64,000 nt of DNA from Natronosalvus amylolyticus (GTDB lineage Archaea; Halobacteriota; Halobacteria; Halobacteriales; Natrialbaceae). The notes under the pieces were generated by a model, which was given only the letters and a program-made list of their open reading frames with translations, was not told where the DNA came from and ran no database searches. Made by a program: the position numbers and the translations under genes. Positions 18,112 through 24,997 of this stretch are shown piece by piece (the stretch's first letter is position 1; every line of letters begins with the position of its first letter). The stretch spans positions 1,798,001 to 1,862,000 of the forward strand of contig NZ_CP101156.1 in NCBI RefSeq assembly GCF_024298845.1. Direction: 5' to 3'.

Positions 18112-19620
18112 ATGGAGGCAATGGCATCACGACTGTACAAACTGAGCGTAGTCTTCGTCGTACTCGCGGTCGCTCTTTCGGGCGGCCCAGCACTTGCGGG
18201 GGCAAGTAGTACTAGCGGAGACACAACCGGAGACGTAAGCGTCACATCACTGGAAAACGTCCAGGTCGAATCACTCGAACTCGATGACGTCACACTCGAG
18301 AACGTGACGATCGAGGAGCTCAACGTCGAGCAACTCGATATCGAGGATGACGAACTCGAAGAAGAGCTCGACGAGGATGACGAAGCCGACGATACGGATA
18401 CTGACGACACCGAAACTGACGACGAAAACGGCCTCGATGATGAAGCCGAAGAAGATGATGAAACCGACGCTGACGACGAGATGGAAGATGACGACGATGT
18501 CGACACCGACGAAGATGAAGTAACCATCTCGGACATCGAGATCGAATCACTCGAACTCGAGGGCGTCACGATGGACGACCTCAGTTTCGATGAAGACGAG
18601 ATGGAAGATGACGACGATGTCGGTGTCGACGACGATGAAAACGGCCTCGACGAGGAAGATGAAACCGAAGAAGATGACGATGTTGGGGTCGACGACGATG
18701 AAAACGACCTCGACGAAGATGAAGCCGATGAAGACGAGATGGAAGACGATGACGAAATGCACGATGATGCCGACGTCATCGACGAAGACGCCGATGAGCT
18801 CGTCATTCATGACGTCACGATCGAGGAGATGAACGTCGAGCAGCTAACCATCGAGCAACTCGAGGTTGAAGAGGACGATGGTATCCTCGACCGCATCAGT
18901 GGCTTCTTCGAAGGTCTGTTCGATGACGACGATGATGAGGAAGACGATGTTGAAGAAGATGATGACGAGATGGAAGATGATGAAATGGAAGACGATGAAG
19001 CCGAAGAAGATGACGACGAGATGGAAGACGATGAAACCGAAGACGAAGAGATGGAAGACGATGACGAAACCGAAACCCAGGAAATCGATCAACTGACGAT
19101 CGAAACGTTCGACATCGAGACACTCACCATCGAATCGATGACCATCGAGTCACTCGAGTCCGAGGAGACCGATGACGAGATGGAAGACGATGAAGCCGAA
19201 GACGACGAGATGGAAGACGATGAAGCCGAAGACGACGAGATGGAAGACGATGAAGCCGAAGACGACGAGATGGAAGACGATGAAGCCGAAGACGACGAGA
19301 TGGAAGACGATGAAGCCGAAGACGACGAGATGGAAGACGATGAAGCCGAAGACGATGAGATAGAAGACGATGAAGCTGAAAACGGTGATGGGGAGACCAT
19401 CGAGTACGTCTCTGCCGGCGAGGTGACGATTGAGGACTCCATCGCGGAAACGGTGACTCTTGGCGATGCCAGCGAACTCGAGGAAGAGATTGATGACGAA
19501 GATGAACTCGATGAGGACGAAAACGAGGTTGATGATGACGATGAAAACGACTTCGATGATGACGACGAAAACGACGAAAACGACGAAAACACTGAAACAG
19601 CCCTGACGTTCCTGGGCTAA
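18112..19620 (+). CDS. Exported hyperacidic protein with pentad beta-repeats and acidic spacers
   Basis: A 502-residue protein with a signal peptide (residues 1-30, probable cleavage after GGPALAG). The mature protein alternates two kinds of sequence. The first is runs of five-residue repeats of the form x-hydrophobic-x-hydrophobic-acidic (for example VTIEE LNVEQ, QLTIE TFDIE TLTIE), at about residues 46-78, 137-160, 229-253 and 325-350. The second is very acidic spacers rich in EMEDDEAE. From about residue 354 to 423 a ten-residue unit is repeated seven times. The pentads resemble solenoid beta-repeats; the spacers are probably disordered. No membrane anchor or lipobox is seen. No known family was recognised; an S-layer or matrix-associated role would be speculation. 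Confidence 0.8.
   Translation: MEAMASRLYKLSVVFVVLAVALSGGPALAGASSTSGDTTGDVSVTSLENVQVESLELDDVTLENVTIEELNVEQLDIEDDELEEELDEDDEADDTDTDDTETDDENGLDDEAEEDDETDADDEMEDDDDVDTDEDEVTISDIEIESLELEGVTMDDLSFDEDEMEDDDDVGVDDDENGLDEEDETEEDDDVGVDDDENDLDEDEADEDEMEDDDEMHDDADVIDEDADELVIHDVTIEEMNVEQLTIEQLEVEEDDGILDRISGFFEGLFDDDDDEEDDVEEDDDEMEDDEMEDDEAEEDDDEMEDDETEDEEMEDDDETETQEIDQLTIETFDIETLTIESMTIESLESEETDDEMEDDEAEDDEMEDDEAEDDEMEDDEAEDDEMEDDEAEDDEMEDDEAEDDEMEDDEAEDDEIEDDEAENGDGETIEYVSAGEVTIEDSIAETVTLGDASELEEEIDDEDELDEDENEVDDDDENDFDDDDENDENDENTETALTFLG
19171..19380 (+). repeat. Seven tandem 30-bp units inside the acidic protein gene
   Basis: Seven consecutive 30-bp units encode DDEMEDDEAE. Units 2-6 are identical at the DNA level, unit 1 differs by one base, and unit 7 has a few changes. 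Such identity implies recent expansion or homogenisation by slippage or recombination. The unit preserves the reading frame. Confidence 0.9.
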
Positions 19621-19844
19621 TTGTCACTGTCTGGAGCGGCCACCGAGCCAGCCGCAGTTATTTTCTATACCAAGTTGGCGTGGTAGACAGTAACAGACCG
19701 TTGCAGCCACGCCCCGACAAATCCCGGTCATCTGGCGGGTTAAAAGACGTTGCAACGAAACGGGCCGACTCAGTCCGCGAGAGCATGCGCAAAAGGCTCA
19801 GTGTAACGACGATGATCTGTTCCATCGGGCAGGTTCAACAGCTA

Positions 19845-21185
19845 TCAATCGCGTCGTCTGATCGACTCGACGACGTGATCGACGTACTCGTCTCTGGAGA
19901 TTTCGTCGTCGATCCAGGCCTGTGCTACGTCACTTTCGACCCGGAACGCGAACTCCTGATCCGCGGTATCCGTTCCAGACGCACGAAGTTGCGCAGCCGA
20001 AAACCCCTCATCGACGAAGACCGCGTAGCTGCCGGCGATAGTGCCGATCTCGCCACCGAAGTCTTCCGTATCGTACTCGTAGGCCGAGTGGTAGTTCAGC
20101 GAGATGGTTTCATTACGGATCGTAAGCCGCTCGATTTCGATCCCCTCTTCTTCGAGAAACTCCCGATAGATCTCGAGTAACTCGAGGTCCCGGTCGTATA
20201 TTTCGAACGTGCGAGTCGCCGTCGCCTCACTCCGGGCAACGCGGTCGATCATCTCGAGTTCGACGGTGTACTCTCCCACTGCAGGGTCTCGAGCACTGAG
20301 GTCGATGGCGAAGTACAGATCCTCGAGCGTCTGCCCCGCCGGGACAGGGCCCGTTTCGGTCGATCGAATCGGGCGGTGATCGTCGCCGTCGGGCGAATAA
20401 AGAGTGATTATCACGTCCAGTTCGAACCAGTCTTCGTCCCCCCGCCGCTCGAGGGCAACATCCGCCGGCTCGATGTACAGCCAGATCGTCTCGTCGGGGT
20501 CGAAGACGAGCTCGTCTACCGGTGTGTATTCGCCGTACCCAGTCGGACGCTCCTGAGCGAATTCGAAGGTATCGACAGCGAGGTCGGTGTCCGGTCGTTT
20601 CGGTTCGTCGTCCTCGATGCGGAATCCGGTCGTCGCCCTGGCCTCACCGCCGTCCTCGCGCTGTTGGTCACGCAGGACGATATCGGCGGTGTACCGCCCG
20701 GGTTCTCCGGTCGACCCCGGCGTAAATTTGACGGTCAGATACAGTTGGTCCACCTGGTCGGGAGGAAGTTCGTACTCGAAGGGAATGCTGTCACTGAAGA
20801 CAGTCGTGTCGTCGGTCGAAATCGTGAGTTCACCCGAGAGTTCGACCCGCTCTTTGCCGTCGTCCGTCGGGACCGTCGTCACTCCGACCGGTTCGAGGTA
20901 AAACCAGATCGGGTCCGAACCCGAGACGACCCTGTCGCTGATCGGTTCGTACTCGCCGTAGCCTGTCGGTTCCGTCGCCGTGACCTGAACGTTCCTGATC
21001 TCGAGCGGGCCAGTCCGCGACCCGTCCGTCTCGCCATCGTCCTCCGGAGCGGTACCATCGTCAGCATCGTCGTCACTCGTCTCACTCGGTTCGTCCTCAA
21101 TTCCGACACAGCCGGCCAGGGCCGTGCCGGCAGCGAGAGACGCACCGGCGACTATCGTCTGCCGTCGCGTATAGCGTGCGTTCAT
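19845..21185 (-). CDS. Secreted lipoprotein with two related beta domains
   Basis: Start chosen at ATG 21185 (446 residues), because it begins with a Tat-type signal (YTRRQTIVAGASLAAGTALAGC) whose lipobox ends in Cys23; the longer frame upstream has no coding character. A TATA-like box lies at 21221-21228. After an acidic linker, two related modules follow, each starting with a phrase like PTGYGEYEP (about residues 70 and 218) and containing WFYLEP or WLYIEP. They look like duplicated beta-sandwich extracellular domains. A C-terminal domain (about 345-446) holds SAAQLRASGTD and VESI. The function is unknown; the protein is probably anchored on the outer face of the membrane. Confidence 0.75.
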   Translation of the reverse strand: MNARYTRRQTIVAGASLAAGTALAGCVGIEDEPSETSDDDADDGTAPEDDGETDGSRTGPLEIRNVQVTATEPTGYGEYEPISDRVVSGSDPIWFYLEPVGVTTVPTDDGKERVELSGELTISTDDTTVFSDSIPFEYELPPDQVDQLYLTVKFTPGSTGEPGRYTADIVLRDQQREDGGEARATTGFRIEDDEPKRPDTDLAVDTFEFAQERPTGYGEYTPVDELVFDPDETIWLYIEPADVALERRGDEDWFELDVIITLYSPDGDDHRPIRSTETGPVPAGQTLEDLYFAIDLSARDPAVGEYTVELEMIDRVARSEATATRTFEIYDRDLELLEIYREFLEEEGIEIERLTIRNETISLNYHSAYEYDTEDFGGEIGTIAGSYAVFVDEGFSAAQLRASGTDTADQEFAFRVESDVAQAWIDDEISRDEYVDHVVESIRRRD

Positions 21186-21449
21186 ACGAGATATCGGCTC
21201 GGAACGGCCAATACTCCTGAGTATATTCCCAGTTGAAAGGAACGAACACCAAGATTCATACTCGAGAGAAGAGTATTCAGGGCAACTGCCAGCTTCCAGA
21301 GTGCCCAGCACCCCTTGTAGTCGAATTTCGCCCACGGCTATTGCCGTAAACTTCCGCCTTGCATCCAGGCGAATGACCGCAGATGGAACCCGTGGTCGAT
21401 ACAGGCAGATGGACAGTCACTCGTATTGATAGAGAGATATCTTAGACGC

Positions 21450-21767
21450 TTACTCGGGTTGCTCGAGGACGTTCGCCACCGTGAGTAAAAGGTCGAACTG
21501 CGGTGGTGAATCCAGTAGTTCGACGACGCCTTTCTCCGAGTCGTACTGGATAAACTCGTACTCGCCGGCTTTCTGGAGGTGGTTGTGGTGTAACGATACT
21601 TTGACGTCAGCCGGCCCAGGTGCGTCGTCGCCTGCTGCTTCCATTGCTGCAACGGCTTCGGCTACCGCTTCGATGGGAACCGGTTCGGACTGTTCCTCGA
21701 GGAAATAGAGTGCATATCGCCGTCGCTGAGCACCGAGTAACTCCAGTACCGCGTCTACTTCGACCAT
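21450..21767 (-). CDS. Small winged-helix regulator (DUF7344-like)
   Basis: This 105-residue protein starts at ATG 21767, supported by a TATA-like box (ATAAAAG) 26-32 bases upstream. The pattern VLELLGAQRRRYALYFLEEQ, then EAVAEAVA, then VKVSLHHNHLQKAGEYEFIQYDSEKGVVEL is that of haloarchaeal DUF7344-type winged-helix DNA-binding proteins. These are often found near mobile elements or as local regulators. It is about 0.9 kb left of the integrated element and may be a remnant of an earlier one. Confidence 0.75.
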   Translation of the reverse strand: MVEVDAVLELLGAQRRRYALYFLEEQSEPVPIEAVAEAVAAMEAAGDDAPGPADVKVSLHHNHLQKAGEYEFIQYDSEKGVVELLDSPPQFDLLLTVANVLEQPE

Positions 21768-21998
21768 GTCGTGGCGATGAGGTGTCCAGTGGATAAAAGA
21801 ATAGCGCCGCGAACAACAGCGTTGTTCTCGAAGAAAATACTGTTTAGAGAGAGAACGCGTTCGTTGAGGCGCAAGTACCACCAGTGAATCGACGAACGTA
21901 CGCTTTGTGAGGGCGTCCGTCTGGAGAATGTCAGACTCAAATACCACGATCGGTAGCCGACGAAAAGATCAAATCACGTTGGTGATATGTCCAGATGA

Positions 21999-22346
21999 AT
22001 GCGTAGACGAACATACATTGGTGCAACTGTTGCAACGATTCCGTTTGTCGGATGTGTAGGATTGATCGGACCCGATCCAGTCGTTGTCGATGCTGACGCG
22101 AATCAATCCATTTCGGGTACACTCAGTGGAACTGTCGATTTTCGAATCCTGGTGCGAAATGATGGCCAATCGGGAGATATCGAAGTCACATTGAGATTCA
22201 AAGACAGTGCTGGCACAACCGTTGGACGAGAGTCTCGAATGGTACCGATAGACGAGGATGAACGTCGTTTGGTCGAAATCACTACAAGTGTTCCGAGTAG
22301 CGCCGATAGATTTGAAGTCGAAGCGGATGCAAGCACCTTCCTGTAA
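21999..22346 (+). CDS. Small lipoprotein
   Basis: A 115-residue protein with a short signal ending in a lipobox (VATIPFVGC, Cys19) and a beta-rich domain (VDFRILVRNDGQSGDIEVTLRF and VEITTSVPS). Its length, signal and beta-sandwich style parallel the lipoprotein at 39746-40144 inside the provirus. Both sit just before the operon that faces an attachment site. It probably belongs to the remnant of an older element. No function is known. Confidence 0.6.
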   Translation: MRRRTYIGATVATIPFVGCVGLIGPDPVVVDADANQSISGTLSGTVDFRILVRNDGQSGDIEVTLRFKDSAGTTVGRESRMVPIDEDERRLVEITTSVPSSADRFEVEADASTFL

Positions 22347-22353
22347 CGCACGT

Positions 22354-22409
22354 TGACAGGCAGTAACGAGCTCCTCGAGGGCACCGTGACTTACCGCCAG
22401 GTAGACCAC
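22354..22409 (-). pseudogene. 5' fragment of a zinc-ribbon gene (element remnant)
   Basis: Reading from 22409 on the minus strand gives MVYLAVSHGALEELVTACQ, clearly related to the start of the zinc-ribbon protein at 40853-41089 (MVCVAVSHGPLEANSTCLHC). Similarity then stops at the end of the lipoprotein gene, so only the first 20 or so codons and the promoter region survive. Confidence 0.6.
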
Positions 22410-22457
22410 CCCGTAGAACAGCCGCTATCTGTAAGAAATGCGGAAAAGTTTTTATAT
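22373..22457. repeat. Decayed copy of the provirus right end
   Basis: About 85 bases match 41053-41139 with scattered mismatches, including the long shared core from ACCGTGACTTACCGCC to AGCCGCTATCTGT. At the right end this segment sits between the zinc-ribbon operon start and the tRNA. Here it is cut off by a MITE at 22458. It shows that an older element once ended here. Confidence 0.75.
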
Positions 22458-22539
22458 CTATAGTAGCCAGCGAAACGAGTTACACACCTTACGCGACGCC
22501 CGCTTGCGATAGGTTTTGCAATGACTTTCACTGGCTATA
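22458..22539. mobile_element. Short palindromic-end insertion (MITE), copy 2
   Basis: An 82-bp relative of the unit at 2658-2742, with the same left end (CTATAGTAGCCAGCGAAAC) and a shortened right end (TTTCACTGGCTATA). The inner sequence ACACACCTTACGCGACGCC matches the other copy with one or two changes. It interrupts the decayed right-end copy. Confidence 0.65.
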
Positions 22540-22618
22540 CCGTCGGACAGAACGGTTGATAGTTTCGCTGGAGGACGTTCCCGGCGACAGTCTATCAAAG
22601 CCTCTGTCCGACGGTATA
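22536..22618. repeat. 83-bp element with perfect 16-bp terminal inverted repeats
   Basis: TATACCGTCGGACAGA at 22536-22551 is exactly inverted at 22603-22618; inner bases continue the pairing imperfectly (GATAG/CTATC). Its length and ends suggest a second MITE inserted beside the first, immediately before the attachment repeat. Alternatively it is a large stem-loop. Confidence 0.6.
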
Positions 22619-22621
22619 CTA

Positions 22622-22637
22622 TAGTGGGCCGGCGCAG
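22622..22637. repeat. Left attachment site (attL) of the provirus
   Basis: TAGTGGGCCGGCGCAG is identical to 41142-41157, which is the 3' end of the tRNA-Pro gene (acceptor strand plus T-stem 3' strand) and three flanking bases. The two copies are about 18.5 kb apart and bracket the integrase-to-nuclease gene block. Confidence 0.85.
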
Positions 22638-22715
22638 CGCGGGTTTACCCACAAACGCGATACGCTCGGTACGGTCACTCCGTTGATTTCTGAAATCGTG
22701 TATCATGATTGGAAC

Positions 22716-23780
22716 CTACAAGTCGAGTTCCGCAAGCAGTGGTCGGCGGCGCTTTTCCATCCGGTCTCGAAGGCGCTTGCGGCGTTCCTCCGGATCGGCT
22801 TTGTCGTAGTGCTGTTCGATCGTCTTTACCGTCGCGTTCACCCGCTCGGAAACGTCTTCGGGCGGCCACCCACAGTTCAGTAGCCAGGTGATCGTTCCCG
22901 TTCGAATCCGGTGAGGCGACCTCGAGGACGGGCACTTACTCGCGTGAGCGTACTCGGTCCATTCGCAGGTCTCGCGCTCTTTCCCGTGCGGGCAATCAGA
23001 ATACAAACACGGAAGCGTCGCCAGATAGCTCCACACTCGAAGCGTGTTCTTCCCCGGTCGTCCCTGTGCACTCGCGAGAAACGGCTGTCGACCGTACTCG
23101 TCGTGCACGTCGTACCGGTGCTTCCGAAGGTACGTTCGAAGCACGTCGACGATTGTCTCCGTGAGTGCAACGGGACGCTCACCGCCCATCTTGTTTTTCA
23201 GCGGCGTCCCCGTCTCGGGCCGATGTCGAAAATCGACGTACGGATTCTCGTCGAGATTCACGTCTCGAATATCGAGCGCTCGAAGCCCACCCTGTCTCGC
23301 TCCCGTGAACCAGGCGAGCTCGAGGAATGCGTGAGCACGGGTGCCGTATTGCTGCTCGTCGTTCCGATAGAATTGGAGCAACGCTCGAGCGTCGTCGGTG
23401 TGTAGCTTGGTGTTGTTCGACCGGTCTTCCGGATCTAAGTCGGGGATTCGAACCGCGCCGGAATGCCCTTCTGGAACCGCACCCAGATCCTCGAGGAACT
23501 CGACGTAGCGCTTGATAGTCCACATCTGCCCCTCGAGAGTCGCCGGGGCGACCTCGGACGCGCGAAGTTCGTAGTACTCGTCCAGGTCGTACCGGCGCAA
23601 CTGCCCAACGGTCTCGATCCCGATTGCCTCGCACCACTCGACGAACAGCTTCAACCGGTACTCCCAACCCGAAAGGCTCCCTTCCGTCGAATCCGGTTCT
23701 CGACGGCGAAGGTACCTTCGGGCGGCCTCTCGAGGAGTGAACTCGGATGGATCGGGGCGACGGCGTTCACCCTCGCTCAC
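22716..23780 (-). CDS. int: Tyrosine recombinase, SNJ2-type integrase
   Basis: A 354-residue integrase next to attL. The N-terminal SAM-like core-binding domain spans about residues 12-110. Catalytic residues are recognisable: Arg in FTGARQGGLRALD (about 162), Lys in the beta-hairpin PLKNKMGGERPV (about 195), H-x-x-R in SPHRIRTGT (His290, Arg293) and the Tyr nucleophile in EQHYDKA (Tyr325). A cysteine-rich insertion (C258, C263, H265, C272, C283) before the HxxR box may bind zinc and is in keeping with IntSNJ2-type enzymes. It overlaps the next upstream gene by four bases and is the last gene of a three-gene operon. In SNJ2, the integrase alone excises, while the two small partners are needed for integration. 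Confidence 0.92.
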   Translation of the reverse strand: MSEGERRRPDPSEFTPREAARRYLRRREPDSTEGSLSGWEYRLKLFVEWCEAIGIETVGQLRRYDLDEYYELRASEVAPATLEGQMWTIKRYVEFLEDLGAVPEGHSGAVRIPDLDPEDRSNNTKLHTDDARALLQFYRNDEQQYGTRAHAFLELAWFTGARQGGLRALDIRDVNLDENPYVDFRHRPETGTPLKNKMGGERPVALTETIVDVLRTYLRKHRYDVHDEYGRQPFLASAQGRPGKNTLRVWSYLATLPCLYSDCPHGKERETCEWTEYAHASKCPSSRSPHRIRTGTITWLLNCGWPPEDVSERVNATVKTIEQHYDKADPEERRKRLRDRMEKRRRPLLAELDL

Positions 23781-24013
23781 GCTGAACCGGCCTCCGAACG
23801 AACGGCTTCGACCAGTTCGGCGCGTTCCTCGTCGTCGATTCGCTCGGCGATGAGTTCGACCATCCAGGCCGCGTCGGCTCGCTTCGCTGGCCCAAGCCCA
23901 CGGCCCACCGCTTCGACGGCCTCGGTCGGCGTCTGCTCACCTGCGAGGAACGCCGGGAGTGCGGTCCGGGCGACATTCGTGACTCGAGCCCAGTAGTATT
24001 GCTCACGAATCAT
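23777..24013 (-). CDS. Integration accessory protein (SNJ2 Orf2-like)
   Basis: A 78-residue, mostly helical protein that overlaps int by four bases and the upstream zinc protein by eleven. No classical HTH is obvious; the pattern of alternating charged and hydrophobic residues (AAWMVELIAERIDDEERAELVEAV) suggests a helical bundle. Position, size and co-transcription match one of the two small proteins that the SNJ2 integrase needs for integration. A triple GCCCA cluster (23889-23906) lies within its antisense sequence. Confidence 0.75.
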   Translation of the reverse strand: MIREQYYWARVTNVARTALPAFLAGEQTPTEAVEAVGRGLGPAKRADAAWMVELIAERIDDEERAELVEAVRSEAGSA

Positions 24014-24209
24014 CGACGATCACCTCGCTGACGATCGTCGCCTCGAGGAGGGCTTCGCAACTCGAGCAGACGGTGAGTCTGCCGTCGGGGTCTTCGACGT
24101 CGACGAGTCGGATGGTTCCGGCGGTGGTGCCACAGCCGTCACAGTACAGTGCTTTGTCGTCGGCGTACCTAGCGGTACGCTTACTGCAGATGCGTTCGTT
24201 GTATTGCAT
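24003..24209 (-). CDS. Small zinc-ribbon integration accessory protein (SNJ2 Orf3-like)
   Basis: A 68-residue protein starting MQYNERICSK (ATG 24209). It contains LYCDGCGTT and TVCSSCEALL, two CxxC pairs about 27 residues apart, which is a zinc-ribbon layout. First gene of the operon with the Orf2-like protein and the integrase. The upstream in-frame extension (to 24494) runs through a hairpin-rich region and lacks coding character, so the short start is preferred. No strong TATA box was found directly upstream. Confidence 0.75.
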   Translation of the reverse strand: MQYNERICSKRTARYADDKALYCDGCGTTAGTIRLVDVEDPDGRLTVCSSCEALLEATIVSEVIVDDS

Positions 24210-24665
24210 GGTCTCTGGATTCAGGGACCGCGGACGAACCGGGCGCGTCAATGCTTGGATACAGGGGCGCGCTCGGTTGCTGTCCGTCAGTCGGTCTGAT
24301 TGTTGGAACGGTTTACACTTAGTCTCATCAGGGTCGTTTCCGGATTTCATGGAAGCAACGCCTTTCGTGAAAATCAGTCTTCTCGAGGTGTCTCGCTCGG
24401 GATTTCCACCGTTTCCGGAAACGGCTGTCGAAAGTGAATCGGTACGATCTGCTCGAGCGGGAGACTTAACCTCCCGCGGATTGCGTGTTTGCATGGTTTC
24501 CGTAGCTTAGGTACGGAGGCCAGGCGGGCCGGTGTCCCAAGCACCGGGTCCGCGTTTTACGTGGGACCCGACCGAGAGCGGTGGGTCCGACTGGCGTCCG
24601 TTAGCGCACTCGAGACACCACACCCACTTATAGATTAGCGTAATTACGCTACTATCACAGCATAT
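24210..24665. promoter_or_regulatory. Proviral control region between integrase operon and repressor candidate
   Basis: This 456-base stretch separates the divergent integration and lysogeny units. It contains a 6-bp stem (TCCGTA/TACGGA, 24499-24517), a larger GC-rich hairpin (GCGG and CGGTG arms, 24524-24553) followed by GTTTTAC, an inverted GGACCC/GGGTCC pair near 24564-24590, and a TATA-box/palindrome pair listed separately. No gene with convincing codon use was found. Confidence 0.55.
24626..24651 (+). promoter_or_regulatory. Promoter with perfect 16-bp palindromic operator
   Basis: A TATA-like CACTTATAG is followed directly by TAGCGTAATTACGCTA (24636-24651), a perfect 16-base palindrome covering the region between the box and the expected transcription start (about 24655). 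A homodimeric repressor bound here would block transcription of the short ORF and the winged-helix gene, so autoregulation is likely. Confidence 0.65.
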
Positions 24666-24752
24666 ATGAAATACCGTATCAGCGAACCGACCGAAGTTAA
24701 ACCGTCCGAGTGGGATGGACGAACTGAATGCGACCCCGGCCAAGCTGGATGA
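24666..24752 (+). CDS. 28-codon ORF coupled to the winged-helix gene
   Basis: A short frame from ATG 24666 (beginning MKYRISEP, ending DPGQAG) starts about ten bases after the expected transcription start. Its TGA overlaps the ATG of the winged-helix protein (ATGA at 24749-24752). The tight overlap suggests translational coupling, with this peptide either functional or serving as a leader. It is too short to assign a fold. Confidence 0.45.
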   Translation: MKYRISEPTEVKPSEWDGRTECDPGQAG

Positions 24753-24997
24753 GTCTCAAAGACGGACTGATACTCGAGTTCCTCGAGGAACACGATCTCG
24801 AGCTTCCAGCGAAGCCACTGTACAAGAATCTCAACCGCCACGGCCACAAAATCGGCTATTCGACGGTGCGCCAGCGACTCACCGAGTTGGAAGCCCACGG
24901 TCTGATTCAGCGCGTCGACGACGGTGGGTACTTCGAGGTGTCCGAGAAGGGACGGGCCTGGCTCGCGGGCGACCTCGAGGCCGACGACCTCGAGTGA
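24749..24997 (+). CDS. Winged-helix DNA-binding protein, candidate proviral repressor
   Basis: An 82-residue PadR/PhiH1-repressor-like winged helix. Helices in ILEFLEEHDLELPAKPLYKNL, the recognition region GHKIGYSTVRQRLTELEAHGLIQRV and the wing DDGGYFEVSEKGRAWL are all recognisable. Start ATG 24749 is preferred because it overlaps the stop of the preceding 28-codon ORF. Placed beside the integrase operon and 100 bases after a palindromic operator, it is the best candidate for the regulator of lysogeny. It converges on the next gene with no gap. Confidence 0.8.
   Translation: MSLKDGLILEFLEEHDLELPAKPLYKNLNRHGHKIGYSTVRQRLTELEAHGLIQRVDDGGYFEVSEKGRAWLAGDLEADDLE

Noticed and set aside
19171-19380. 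CRISPR-like spacing of 30-bp repeats
   Set aside because: The units are directly adjacent with no spacers and code in frame for the acidic protein.
17922-19627. Ser-rich long frames opposite the acidic repeat protein
   Set aside because: Produced by reading GAC/GAG/GAT repeats on the other strand; no start signals or domains.
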